A stretch of DNA of 64,000 nucleotides from CALOFP01 sp942492635 (GTDB lineage Bacteria; UBP6; UBA1177; CALOFP01). Both the position numbers and the translations under genes were made by a program. This document shows positions 1-8,945 of the stretch, piece after piece. Position 1 is the stretch's first letter, and every line of letters starts with the position of its first letter. The DNA lies in assembly GCA_942492635.1 (NCBI GenBank), contig CALOFP010000001.1, forward strand, positions 930,001-994,000, given 5' to 3'. Under the pieces are notes generated by a model. The model was not told the origin of the DNA and searched no databases. It saw only the letters and a list, made by a program, of their open reading frames with translations.

Positions 1-427
1 CGGACGCTTGATGATCGCGGTGATTATCATCATCTTCACCATGTCCATGGGAATTGATATCCCTAAGCTCTATTCCGCTCCGCATATCAAAAAAAGAGAC
101 CTTCGGACTGTTCGAACGCAGTCTTCCCAACCACCTTTTCTCAAAAGGAACGCCGATATATAGGTAGCCGTCCGACCTTCCAAGAAGCCTCATCTGATCG
201 GGCAGCGGCTCGTAGGTGGCCGGACTTCTTCCCGGGGAGACCATCACATTGACATCAACCCGGTTTCCGCCGATCTTTTTCACAAAATAACGCTGAGGAA
301 GAATTGATACGAAAACCGTAATTTTTTGGTTCCCGGAAAGCTTTCGTTCGGTTTCTTCTCCGGAAAACATCAAGATGAGAGCTCCGAGAAGAAAAGCCGG
401 AAAGAACAACCACACCAACTTCTTCAA
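1..427 (-). CDS. znuA: ZnuA-like zinc ABC transporter substrate-binding protein (3' end cut by window)
   Basis: Periplasmic metal-binding protein of the ZnuA/cluster A-I family, feeding a zinc (or manganese) ABC importer. The first 142 codons are visible. They start at a TTG (425-427) placed 5 bases after a GGAGG (433-437), and no ATG fits the frame. The product has a hydrophobic N-terminal segment (about residues 5-20), then the family's opening strand (ITVFVSILPQ), the VMVSPGRSPATYEP region where the first metal-ligand His normally sits (here a Ser-Pro-Ala-Thr-Tyr-Glu context), and a His/Asp-rich stretch at the cut end (HGHGEDDDNHRDHQ). Such a charged His loop is typical of zinc-specific ZnuA. 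The partner permease and ATPase genes would lie outside the window. Confidence 0.8.
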   Translation of the reverse strand, partial: MKKLVWLFFPAFLLGALILMFSGEETERKLSGNQKITVFVSILPQRYFVKKIGGNRVDVNVMVSPGRSPATYEPLPDQMRLLGRSDGYLYIGVPFEKRWLGRLRSNSPKVSFFDMRSGIELRDINSHGHGEDDDNHRDHQAS

Positions 428-456
428 AGCAACCTCCGGATGACATATCTCGGGCG

Positions 457-485
457 AAAATAACACCTTAGAACTGTTTTGTCAA
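457..485 (-). promoter_or_regulatory. sigma-70-type promoter of the znuA-like gene
   Basis: On the minus strand TTGACA (485-480), a 17-base spacer and TATTTT (462-457) lie about 30 bases upstream of the TTG start. No obvious Zur palindrome overlaps it. Confidence 0.7.
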
Positions 486-697
486 GCCTAACTATGTAAA
501 CGACAACTGATTTCAGAGCAAAATCGGTCCTCTTCATGCAAGGAGAATCCTTTGTACAATCGAACAGACCGACAGAAAATTGTTTTCCTTTTTGTCACAT
601 CTGAATCTGTCCAGGCATGATCGATACCCCCTTTCCGGAGAACCACACTCTCCGCAAGGGTTTCACTTGTGATATTGTCGACGAGAGTTGCCATAAA

Positions 698-726
698 TTG
701 ACATTGTTTTTTTTCTATCCTACAAT
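698..726 (+). promoter_or_regulatory. near-consensus sigma-70 promoter of the PilZ gene
   Basis: TTGACA (698-703), exactly 17 bases, then TACAAT (721-726). It lies inside a longer upstream open frame and so supports the GTG start at 761 over the start at 617. Confidence 0.85.
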
Positions 727-760
727 ATTCGCCGCACTTACAACACAGTGGGAGGATACG

Positions 761-1144
761 GTGAAAAGAAAACTTTCAAGGGTAGATTTCAAGATTGACT
801 CAACAATCAGGGCAAATGAGAAGGAGTTTCAGGGAGAGCTCCGAAACATCAGTCTGAACGGACTCTTCATAAAACTCGACAGGGAGTTGAAACCGGGCAT
901 TGAAGTCGAAGTCTCGGTGGCGCTCAGCTCAGTCAACACCGACATGACAGTCGTACTGAAGGGGATCGTAGTAAGATGTGAAGAGGAGGGCGTTGCCATC
1001 CAGTTTAAAGATATTGAGCTGGATTCATTCATCCTTCTGAGGAACATAGTCATCTACAACAGTGGTGATTCAGATCTCATAGACAGGGAGTTTGAAGAGT
1101 TCATCCAGAATAAGACGGAGGAATCTACCGCTCCCGCCCACTGA
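761..1144 (+). CDS. PilZ-domain protein
   Basis: A 127-residue, nearly single-domain PilZ protein, probably cytoplasmic. PilZ domains bind cyclic di-GMP through an RxxxR motif near the start and a (D/N)xSxxG motif. Here the N-terminus has KRKLSRVDF, a weak match to RxxxR, and NISLNG matches the second motif, followed by the expected six-stranded barrel pattern (GIEVEVSVAL, VVLKGIVVRCEEEGVAIQF). The GTG start at 761 has GGAGG at 751-755 and a promoter just upstream. The frame is open back to 617, but that part contains the promoter and has no PilZ similarity. Because the RxxxR motif is weak, c-di-GMP binding is uncertain; it may be a degenerate PilZ. Confidence 0.82.
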   Translation: MKRKLSRVDFKIDSTIRANEKEFQGELRNISLNGLFIKLDRELKPGIEVEVSVALSSVNTDMTVVLKGIVVRCEEEGVAIQFKDIELDSFILLRNIVIYNSGDSDLIDREFEEFIQNKTEESTAPAH

Positions 1145-1309
1145 CACCTGATCCCAACAAATCATCTTCACACCCGCTTTTAAAAGCCGACACCTTCTCT
1201 TTTATGATCTAAAAACATCTGACTGCTGTTTGTTCTGGGAAAGAGGAAAACTAATTGAACAAGTCCCCCCTACGGTCATCCCACAACGCTTTCATATTGA
1301 AACAATTCC

Positions 1310-1338
1310 TTGATTTGCCGCCCGGAATTCAATATATT
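1310..1338 (+). promoter_or_regulatory. probable promoter of the hybrid kinase gene
   Basis: TTGATT (1310-1315), 17 bases, TATATT (1333-1338), about 48 bases before the ATG at 1386. Confidence 0.6.
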
Positions 1339-1385
1339 TTTCCCGAATAGGTGCTGATACCGTTTAAATTTCACCTGGGGGAACG

Positions 1386-3812
1386 ATGAAACTGATTTCT
1401 TTCGCTCTATTTTTTCTCATATTCTCTACTCCACTTACCGCATCATCCGAACTTACTGAAAGAGAACGGAACTACATCGAAAAACAGAAGGAGATAGTTT
1501 TTACTGGCCAGAAAAACTACCCTCCGTTCGAATTCATAAATAAAAACGGCGAATATACCGGCATATCGGTTGAAATGATAAGATGGATGGCCGCTGAGCT
1601 GGGTTTCAACGCCCGCTTTCTGCCTCTTCCTTTCGAAGAGGCTAAGCAGGCGATTTTAAGAGGAGAGGCCGACGTCCTTCTTAACCTCTTTCACTCGGAG
1701 CAGAGAGAGAGCCTCTTTGATTTCACTGAAGAACTTTTCGAAATCCCCGCCAGCATATTTATAAAATCGGAAAGAACGGATATCAAGGAACTTGCTGATC
1801 TGGAGGGAAAAACCATAGCAATGCAGGAAGGCGACTACGCACTTGAGTTTCTGCAGAAGATGAAAATCTCCCACCAACTTCTTCCGACTATGAACTTCTT
1901 TCTGGCAACCGACTCTATCACAGAAGGTCAGGCGGACGTTGTAATTGGAGATGAGCAGGTGGTCCTTTTCCACATATACAGGAACAACCTTCAGAAAAAG
2001 ATAAAGAAGGTGGGCAATCCGATCTATCTCGGACGAAGCTGCATGGCGGTGAAGGAGGGGAATGAAACTGTTTTATCCATTCTTGAGAAGGGAATAAAAC
2101 GTGCCCGAAATCACGGAGTCCTCGACAAGATTCACCGAAAATGGATAGGTGTTCACTACAAATCACCCACGGATCCGTTCACACCCTACCTTGTTGGAAT
2201 AATATTTTTTGCCGTTTTTCTTCTGATTCTCGGTTGGAACTGGACACGAATTCTTAGAAGGCAGGTCTCCAGGAAAACAGTCCAGCTTGTCCGTACAAAC
2301 CGCAATCTTCAGCAGGAGATCTCCAGACGTGCCCGAATCGAAGCAAAATTGGCGGAGGAGAAGGAGCAGCTTTCTCTAACACTCAGAAGCATTGCGGAAG
2401 GGGTTATCGTTACCGATGAGGATGACCGGGTTACGCTCATGAACAGAGTTGCGGAAAAACTGACCGGATTTGCATGCAGCCTGTCGAAAGGGCTTCCGCT
2501 CGATGAAGTATTTCGTGTAGAGATGCTTCATGACGAACGGGATGTAAAGGGAGACTCTCTGCTCATCTCAAACGGAGGCGAAGAACATATTGTCTCCTAC
2601 TCTGTGGCACCGATTAGAATTGAGGAGCGCACGCTTGGAAAAATCATTGTTTTCAGAGACATGACGGAAAGGACGAAACTTGAGGAACAGCTGGCGAAGG
2701 CAAGCAGGATAAAGTCCATAGGGGTCCTTGCAGGAGGAATAGCCCACGACTTCAACAACATACTCTCGGCGATCCTCGGCAACATCTCCCTGGCCAGATT
2801 CTATTCCGACCCGGATTGCGAAACCGTCGACATGCTCCTCGACGCCGAAAAGGCGTGCGAGAGGGCGAAAGGGCTCACCGCCCAGCTGCTCACATTCGCA
2901 AAAGGGGGCGCACCCGTAAAGGAGAACATCCGCATAGAAGGGATTATCCGGGATAGCGCCCTGTTTGTCCTCAGCGGATCAAACAGCTCATGTACTTTCC
3001 GTTTTGAAGAAAACATTCCTTCCGTAAGGGTCGACAGAGGACAGATCGGACAGGTTATTCAGAATCTTGTAATCAACGCCGATCAGGCCATGCCTGAGGG
3101 TGGAACAATATTGATCGATCTGGAAAACATCAACATTGAAGATGACGGGGAAAAGGACCTTCTTCCGGGAACTTACATCCGTATTAAAATCAAAGATGAA
3201 GGAATCGGAATGGAAAGCGAGGAGATGGAACGCATCTTTGATCCATACTACACCACCAAGGAGAAGGGCAGCGGTCTCGGACTCTCTATTGTCTACTCCA
3301 TAATAAAAAGACACAAAGGATTAATAGAAGTTGAGTCCACCCCAGGCGAGGGAACCCTGTTCACCATCTACATTCCTGCCGGAAAGGAGCCCGTTGTGCT
3401 CAAAAAAGAACGGAAGAAGTTGATGAGGAAGGGAAAGGGTCGAGTACTCTTCATGGACGACGAAAAAATCATACGGGATCTTGCCGGCCGAATATTTCCC
3501 CTGATCGGATTTGAAATAGTATTTGCAGAAGATGGAGAAGAGGCGATAAAGATTTACACCGATTCAATCGGCAGCGGAAAAAAATTCGATCTAGTCGTAC
3601 TTGATCTTACGATTCCCGGAGGACTTGGAGGAAAAGAGACCGTAAGGCGGATAAAAAAGCTGGATCCTAAAGCAGTTGCAATAGTTGTAAGCGGATATGC
3701 AAACGACCCCGTAATCGGAGCCTACAGGGATTACGGATTTGACGGAGTTGTAAAAAAACCGTTCACACCAGAGGAATTCAGCAGGGAAATCGAAAGAGTG
3801 ATGCCAAACTGA
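1386..3812 (+). CDS. hybrid sensor histidine kinase with periplasmic solute-binding sensor domain
   Basis: An 808-residue membrane-bound hybrid kinase. Order: signal peptide (1-20), a family-3 solute-binding sensor domain (about 33-255) like those of BvgS-type kinases, one membrane helix (about 267-285), a coiled linker, a PAS domain (about 325-430), a HisKA domain with the phospho-acceptor His454 in GGIAHDFNN, a HATPase domain (N-box Asn565, DEGIGM 604-609, GSGLGLS), and a C-terminal receiver domain with acid pocket Asp691/Asp692, phospho-acceptor Asp740 and Lys791-Pro792. The sensor resembles amino-acid-binding proteins, so a small periplasmic ligand is likely. No Hpt domain is present and no output regulator lies beside it, so the phosphorelay partner must be elsewhere. 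The ATG follows a GGGGG Shine-Dalgarno-like run. Confidence 0.93.
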   Translation: MKLISFALFFLIFSTPLTASSELTERERNYIEKQKEIVFTGQKNYPPFEFINKNGEYTGISVEMIRWMAAELGFNARFLPLPFEEAKQAILRGEADVLLNLFHSEQRESLFDFTEELFEIPASIFIKSERTDIKELADLEGKTIAMQEGDYALEFLQKMKISHQLLPTMNFFLATDSITEGQADVVIGDEQVVLFHIYRNNLQKKIKKVGNPIYLGRSCMAVKEGNETVLSILEKGIKRARNHGVLDKIHRKWIGVHYKSPTDPFTPYLVGIIFFAVFLLILGWNWTRILRRQVSRKTVQLVRTNRNLQQEISRRARIEAKLAEEKEQLSLTLRSIAEGVIVTDEDDRVTLMNRVAEKLTGFACSLSKGLPLDEVFRVEMLHDERDVKGDSLLISNGGEEHIVSYSVAPIRIEERTLGKIIVFRDMTERTKLEEQLAKASRIKSIGVLAGGIAHDFNNILSAILGNISLARFYSDPDCETVDMLLDAEKACERAKGLTAQLLTFAKGGAPVKENIRIEGIIRDSALFVLSGSNSSCTFRFEENIPSVRVDRGQIGQVIQNLVINADQAMPEGGTILIDLENINIEDDGEKDLLPGTYIRIKIKDEGIGMESEEMERIFDPYYTTKEKGSGLGLSIVYSIIKRHKGLIEVESTPGEGTLFTIYIPAGKEPVVLKKERKKLMRKGKGRVLFMDDEKIIRDLAGRIFPLIGFEIVFAEDGEEAIKIYTDSIGSGKKFDLVVLDLTIPGGLGGKETVRRIKKLDPKAVAIVVSGYANDPVIGAYRDYGFDGVVKKPFTPEEFSREIERVMPN

Positions 3813-3863
3813 CTCTCCGGCAAACAGTACTCGTAGAGCCTATATTACCAGAGACACGGGATA

Positions 3864-6077
3864 TCAACCCATTTCAAAATAACTTTCACTGATCTCAACC
3901 AGGAATCTACTGGGAAGTGACAGGTTGCCCTGCCAGAAATTCATTGATGACGGCAATGTGAGAAACAGCCGTTCCTTGGCCCGTGAACAGGCAACGTAAA
4001 AAAGTCTCCTCTCCTCCTCCAGCATCTCCATTCTGAATATGCTCTTTTCCGAGGGAAAGAACCCGTCCAGCAGATGTGGAACAAATACCGTGTTCCACTC
4101 AAGCCCCTTTGCGGAGTGAACCGTCGAAAGAGTGAGAGGCGCTTCGTCAAGCTCTTCTATAAGCGGAGTTTCGCTGTCGCTAAGGGTTGTCGAAGGCGGA
4201 TCGAGAGCAAAATCGGTCAGGAACTTCTCAAGGCTGTCATATTTTTCACCGAGTCGGAAAAGTATGTCCAAATCCCTCACCCTATCTTCATATTCCGAAT
4301 CCAGTGAGGCGAGAAGAGGAACGTAGTGACCTTTCACAATATCGATCACAGAACTTATCCTCGAACTGTTCTGCGCCGCAAGACCGAGAGTTTCGGCAAG
4401 AGAAATCAATTCCTTATAAAACTTTTTCTTCCTGAAGGTTTCGAAGAAGAGTTTTCCTCCGTTCTCCTTTATCGCTCGGATGATATTCCCGGCTGTCACG
4501 TTCCCCACTCCCGGAAGAAGTTTCAGCACCCGGTTCCAGGCAACCGCATCGAAGGGATTGTGAACAATCTTCATGTAGCTGATCACATCCTTTATGTGAC
4601 GTCTTTCGACAAACTTGATTCCACCGAAAACCTGGAACGGAATATTCCGCTTCATCAGCTCAGCCTGTATGTAATTCCCGTGAAAGCTGGATCTGTAGAG
4701 AACGGCCATATCCTTAAGCGGAATTTCACGCCGGAGGGAGTCGATCTTTTCCGCAATGAATTTGGCCTCATCCTCCGCATCTACGAGAATTCTGCATACG
4801 GGTCTATTCCTCCCTTCAAGTTCGGAAAATAGGCGTTTCCTGTAGCCCATGACGGCGTTGTCGACGATTGCATTCGTATAATCGAGAATGTTCTGGTTAC
4901 TTCTGTAGTTCTGCTCCAATTTTATGACTACTGAGTCGGGATAGGTCTCGGGAAAAAGCAGAATGTTCTCGAAGTGAGCTCCGCGGAATCCATAGATGCT
5001 CTGGCTGTCGTCACCCACAACCATGACGTTGCGATATTTTGCGGCAATCAGATCCACGATTCTCTTCTGTATCACGTTGGTGTCCTGGAACTCGTCCACC
5101 ATGATGTAGCGGTAGCGTTCCTGGATTCTCTCACGGAAAACGTCATTCTCCTTAAGCTTCTCTGCAAGAACATCCAGAAGATCATCGTAATCCATTATGC
5201 GGTTGGACTCTTTGAAGCTTTTGTAGAGCTCGGCAATCGTCTCGATCTCCTTTTTAAAATCGATATATTTCCGTTCCTCACGCTCGAGAATATTCTCTAT
5301 GGACCTCTCCTGATTCCTGGATCTGGATATTATTGAAAAGACTTTTGATTTTGTCGGAAACCTCTTCTTTGTATCGAATTTCATTTCCCGCCGGATAAGA
5401 TCGATAATATCCGCGCTGTCCACCTGATCGCAGATTGAGAAGTTGGCGTCGATCCCGATAAGTGAGGAGTAGCGTCTGAGAATAAAGTTGGAAAAGGCGT
5501 GAAATGTTCCGCCTGTTATCTCCTTGGACTTGAAGGATCCCAAAAGTCCACCAGCCCTTTCAAGCATCTCGTTTGCGGCCTTTCTCGTAAATGTGAGGAT
5601 GAGAAGGTTCGAGGGATCCACACCCCGTTCGAGAAGGTAGGCGATTCGGTAGATCAGTGTCCTGGTCTTGCCGCTTCCCGCTCCGGCGATGACAAGGGCC
5701 GGACCGTCCACAAGTGTGGCTGCCTGAAACTGTCTGGCGTTTAGCTCGGCCTTGTAGTCGATGGCGAGATCCGGAATCGCTTCGACAGATTCCTCTCCGC
5801 TCTCCTTCTTTTCAATAGAGAGAGTTATCTCCTTCATCCGGGCCACCTTTTCCCTTGTCTCGTCGTCCATCGGCGGTGCCGGATACTTTCCGGTGCTGAC
5901 TCCGAAGGGTGAACTCTCCGCCTCAACTTCCGGAAACTCATCGGTTTCAATAAAACTTGTATGAAAACGCGCCTTCAATTCGTCGAAGTCGGTAGCGTAC
6001 TTTTTCTCACTCCTCGATTTTTCGGCGACTCTCTTCTCGTTCTGATCTTCGTTTAAAATAATGTACTTTCTGCTCAT
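3864..6077 (-). CDS. UvrD/Rep/PcrA-type superfamily 1 DNA helicase
   Basis: A 737-residue ATP-dependent 3'-5' DNA helicase of the UvrD/Rep family. The Q-motif is at LNARQFQA (112-119), Walker A is AGAGSGKT (131-138), motif II is VDEFQDT (327-333), then GDDSQSIYGFRGA (motif III) and the C-terminal motifs including STVHSAKGLEW (motif V) and EERRLFYVACSRAK (motif VI). An N-terminal extension of about 110 charged residues precedes the helicase core and is not typical of PcrA/UvrD; its role is unknown. There is no recognisable C-terminal PcrA tail beyond motif VI. It stands alone, convergent with the kinase gene and 88 bases upstream of nothing else on its strand but rpoH. Confidence 0.93.
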   Translation of the reverse strand: MSRKYIILNEDQNEKRVAEKSRSEKKYATDFDELKARFHTSFIETDEFPEVEAESSPFGVSTGKYPAPPMDDETREKVARMKEITLSIEKKESGEESVEAIPDLAIDYKAELNARQFQAATLVDGPALVIAGAGSGKTRTLIYRIAYLLERGVDPSNLLILTFTRKAANEMLERAGGLLGSFKSKEITGGTFHAFSNFILRRYSSLIGIDANFSICDQVDSADIIDLIRREMKFDTKKRFPTKSKVFSIISRSRNQERSIENILEREERKYIDFKKEIETIAELYKSFKESNRIMDYDDLLDVLAEKLKENDVFRERIQERYRYIMVDEFQDTNVIQKRIVDLIAAKYRNVMVVGDDSQSIYGFRGAHFENILLFPETYPDSVVIKLEQNYRSNQNILDYTNAIVDNAVMGYRKRLFSELEGRNRPVCRILVDAEDEAKFIAEKIDSLRREIPLKDMAVLYRSSFHGNYIQAELMKRNIPFQVFGGIKFVERRHIKDVISYMKIVHNPFDAVAWNRVLKLLPGVGNVTAGNIIRAIKENGGKLFFETFRKKKFYKELISLAETLGLAAQNSSRISSVIDIVKGHYVPLLASLDSEYEDRVRDLDILFRLGEKYDSLEKFLTDFALDPPSTTLSDSETPLIEELDEAPLTLSTVHSAKGLEWNTVFVPHLLDGFFPSEKSIFRMEMLEEERRLFYVACSRAKERLFLTLPSSMNFWQGNLSLPSRFLVEISESYFEMG

Positions 6078-6165
6078 CTATACCCTGCTCAAACATTCGC
6101 CTTATTATTTCAGGAAACGGTGTGAAATGCAATGATTTGTGGAAAATTGGAAGGAATGCGAAGAA

Positions 6166-7023
6166 CTACACCTGACAGCAGTCGGTCACAAAACGCTTCA
6201 TTTTTTCAATGGCTCTACTCTCGATCTGACGAACACGTTCCTTTGAAACGCTCCAGAGATCGCCGATATCGCCGAGAGTGAGGGGATTTTCCGTGAGTCT
6301 CCGGTTTCTTATCACGAACTGCTCCCTTTCGGAAAGGGATTCGAAAGCCTCCTTGAAGGCGTTGTTCCTCTTCTCATTAAGATCGGCTTCGATAACCTCG
6401 CTTTCGTGATCGGTTTCATCCCGAAGCTGGAGGGACTTCTCACCTTCCCCGTCGTAGCTCACGCTCAGGGAAAGATCGCTTGTGGAGCGCAAAAGTCTGA
6501 GGTTCTGTTTAATCATCGAAGGCTCGACCTGGATACGGCGGGAAATTTCCTCAATAAGTTCATCTTCGGAAAGATTCTTTCCCGATTCGTACTTCTCGAT
6601 TTCCCTGATGGTGGAAGCGAGATTGAAAAAAAGCTTCCTCTCATCACGGCTCTTTCCAAATCGAACGATACTCATGTGAGAAATGATGAACTCCTGGATT
6701 TTTGCCTTGATCCACCAAACAGCATAGGTTGCGAAACGGACACCCTTATCGATATCGAAACGTTTCACGGCCGTCATGAGCCCCATGTTCCCTTCCTGGA
6801 TCAGATCTATGGAATCGCGGAATTTCCTGAATTTGTATGCGAGGTTAACCACGAGCTTAAGGTTGGCCATGACAATGCTTCTCGCCGCGTTGTTATCCCC
6901 CTCTTCCCTGTACTTTTTGAACAGTTCGATCTCCTCTTCACGGGAGAGATTGGGAATTGCAAAAACACTGGATATATAATTTGAAACCGTATTTACCGAA
7001 AGTGCCGGAACATTGTAAGCCAT
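6166..7023 (-). CDS. rpoH: RNA polymerase sigma-32-like factor (RpoH)
   Basis: A 285-residue group 3 sigma factor that most resembles RpoH, the heat-shock sigma factor. Region 2 contains NLKLVVNLAYKF, DLIQEGNMGLM and RFATYAVWWIKAKIQEFI. It is followed by the RpoH-typical box around RDERKLFFNL and by region 4 with LGDIGDLWSVSKERVRQIE. The start at 7023 is chosen over an in-frame ATG at 7038 because GGAGG (7029-7033) lies 5 bases before it and overlaps the upstream ATG. Its targets should be chaperone and protease genes, none of which are in the window. Confidence 0.9.
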   Translation of the reverse strand: MAYNVPALSVNTVSNYISSVFAIPNLSREEEIELFKKYREEGDNNAARSIVMANLKLVVNLAYKFRKFRDSIDLIQEGNMGLMTAVKRFDIDKGVRFATYAVWWIKAKIQEFIISHMSIVRFGKSRDERKLFFNLASTIREIEKYESGKNLSEDELIEEISRRIQVEPSMIKQNLRLLRSTSDLSLSVSYDGEGEKSLQLRDETDHESEVIEADLNEKRNNAFKEAFESLSEREQFVIRNRRLTENPLTLGDIGDLWSVSKERVRQIESRAIEKMKRFVTDCCQV

Positions 7024-7056
7024 TAGATCCTCCTTCATCTAACCTCTACATATTTA

Positions 7057-7084
7057 TTTATAAGCGCCGATTTTCAAGAGTCAA
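7057..7084 (-). promoter_or_regulatory. probable promoter of rpoH
   Basis: TTGACT (7084-7079), 16 bases, TATAAA (7062-7057) on the minus strand, about 35 bases before the chosen start. Confidence 0.6.
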
Positions 7085-7166
7085 CCCCTCCCCCGAATCG
7101 CAAAGGAAAAACTTTTAAAATATGGAGGTTTACGTATAATGCGCGGGAATTACACGGGGGTCCTTT

Positions 7167-8945
7167 ATGTTTAAATTGTTTCTTTTTCTTGTTACAGCAC
7201 TTCAATTTCAAACATTCTCGCATGATGGAAGTTTCTATCTCTATCTCAAATCTGAAAATCGTGAGATCAGTTTTTCAACATACCGCATGCACAATCCGGA
7301 AAGGATAGTCCTTGAAATCGCAGGGAAAGATATGACACTTCCCCAACTCACTCCTTCCGGACCGGTAAAAAGCATCTCAAGAATCAACGGAGAGGAAAAC
7401 ACACGTCTTGTCTTTTATGTGGATTCCAACAGTTTCTACAACATACAGAACAGGAAAGAAGATCTTCTCATCGGCTTCAGCAGCGAACTGATTGTCGATG
7501 AAATGGATATGGAAAAAAGTATAGCCATGCTCCGCAGGGAGAATGAAAAGGCTGCAGCTACACCTGAAGAATCAAGGGAGGATGCCCTCGTTGCCGAACT
7601 TCTTAGTGCGAAAAAAGAGCACGACAGAAAGAAAGAGGTTGAAAGTGCCGGCACTGATTCGGAAAAAATCGCCGCAGTCAATTCTTCTTCCATCTCCGAA
7701 AAAAGTCCAAAAGCACATCGTGAAGTTCTTCTTGAAAAAGAGAGACTTGCCGAACTGGAGAGGAAGCAGGAAGAGGAAAAACAGCTAGCCGAAATCGAGA
7801 AGAGACGAGCTGAGGAGAAACGTCTCGCTGAAATCGAAAGGAAGAGAGCCGAAGAAAAACGTCTCGCAGAAATCGAGAGAAGAAAAGCTGAAGAAAAACG
7901 TCTCGCAGAAATCGAGAGAAGAAAAGCTGAAGAAAAAAGGCTTGCTGAGATCGAGAGAAGAAAAGCTGAAGAAAAAAGGCTTGCTGAGATCGAGAGAAAA
8001 AAGGCTGAAGAAAAACGTTTCGCTGAACTGGAAAAGAGAAGAGCTGAGGAACATCGTCTGGCTGAACTTGAAAGAAAACGAGCCGAGGAAAAACGTCTCG
8101 CTGAACTTGAGAGAAAGAGAGCCGAAGAAAAGCGCTTAGCTGAAATAGAAAGGAAGAGAGCCGAAGAAAAACGACTCGCTGAACTCGAGAGGAAAAGAGC
8201 CGAGGAAAAACGCTTAGCTGAAATAGAAAGGAAGAGGGCCGAAGAAAAACGACTCGCAGAACTTGAGAAAAAAAGGGCTGAAGAGAAAAGGCTTGCTGAA
8301 ATCAAGAAAAAGGACGAGGAAAAGAAACGCCGGAAACAGCTTGCAGAGCGGCGGCTTCTGGAACAGGAGAAAAGACGCAAGGCCGAGGAAGAGAGAGTTA
8401 CGGCCATGGAAAAACATCGTACTGAAAGAAGTTCAGGAGATGTTGAAATTGCAGGCAATTCCAAAACCCGCAAACTCCAAAAACGAAAAATTGTCAGATC
8501 TGTAAAATCACCTTCCTCAAGCGAAATAAAAAACCTGAAGGTTGTAAAACTTTCCCAAACAAGGAAAGTCTCGAAAAGCTCACCGGAACTTCGTGTTGTA
8601 AAACTCAAGAAAACAGGAGGACTTAAAAACATTTACTTCCGAAAATTCCGTGAGTTTTCAAGGATAACAATGGAGCTTACGGGAGATGTTGAATACAGGT
8701 TCCGCGAAATCAAGGGCGGCTACGTTATCGATATTTTCAACCTGAAACGAATTCCAAGGCACCTTACCAGCATCATAGATGCGAGGGCATTCCGAGCCGA
8801 GGTCAAGTATGTCTACCCACAGAAAAAGAAGAATCTTTTCAAGGTTTACATCAAAACAGAGAAGGGAATGGCTGTTCGAAAGACAAAGGATGGCGATGCC
8901 GTCAATTTCGACTTTTTCCGTCCTGAAACCGGAGCTCTTCTATGA
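7167..8945 (+). CDS. AMIN-domain protein with long EEKRLAE-type repeat coiled coil
   Basis: A 592-residue secreted or periplasmic protein. A short signal sequence (about 1-17) is followed by an AMIN-like beta domain (about 18-105; AMIN domains bind peptidoglycan or target proteins to the envelope). Then comes a very long highly charged helix (about 190-400) made of 13-residue units such as RAEEKRLAEIERK, and a C-terminal second AMIN-like domain (about 485-590, YFRKFREFSRITMEL). This layout suggests two envelope-binding heads joined by a rigid coiled rod. A TATAAT at 7135-7140 is a likely -10 with a poor -35. Its stop overlaps the mfd start by 4 bases, so the two are translationally coupled, although no functional link is known. 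Confidence 0.8.
   Translation: MFKLFLFLVTALQFQTFSHDGSFYLYLKSENREISFSTYRMHNPERIVLEIAGKDMTLPQLTPSGPVKSISRINGEENTRLVFYVDSNSFYNIQNRKEDLLIGFSSELIVDEMDMEKSIAMLRRENEKAAATPEESREDALVAELLSAKKEHDRKKEVESAGTDSEKIAAVNSSSISEKSPKAHREVLLEKERLAELERKQEEEKQLAEIEKRRAEEKRLAEIERKRAEEKRLAEIERRKAEEKRLAEIERRKAEEKRLAEIERRKAEEKRLAEIERKKAEEKRFAELEKRRAEEHRLAELERKRAEEKRLAELERKRAEEKRLAEIERKRAEEKRLAELERKRAEEKRLAEIERKRAEEKRLAELEKKRAEEKRLAEIKKKDEEKKRRKQLAERRLLEQEKRRKAEEERVTAMEKHRTERSSGDVEIAGNSKTRKLQKRKIVRSVKSPSSSEIKNLKVVKLSQTRKVSKSSPELRVVKLKKTGGLKNIYFRKFREFSRITMELTGDVEYRFREIKGGYVIDIFNLKRIPRHLTSIIDARAFRAEVKYVYPQKKKNLFKVYIKTEKGMAVRKTKDGDAVNFDFFRPETGALL
7757..8316 (+). repeat. in-frame 39-base tandem repeats inside the AMIN/coiled-coil gene
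   Basis: About fourteen 39-base units, each coding a 13-residue EEKRLAEI/LERKRA-type block. Neighbouring units are near-identical at DNA level in places (for example 7855-7932 and 7933-8010), which suggests recent duplication or gene-conversion turnover. The period is not a multiple of 7, so heptad phase shifts from unit to unit. Confidence 0.9.

Noticed and set aside
617..760. N-terminal extension of the PilZ gene from the ATG at 617
   Set aside because: A near-consensus promoter lies inside it and the GTG at 761 has a good ribosome site.
7757..8316. Possible CRISPR array from regular repeats
   Set aside because: The repeats are contiguous coding units without unique spacers.
7436..8632. 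Long minus-strand open frame (398 residues, Ser/Phe-rich) opposite the coiled-coil gene
   Set aside because: It is the antisense of the 39-base repeats; composition is low-complexity and there is no ribosome site or domain.
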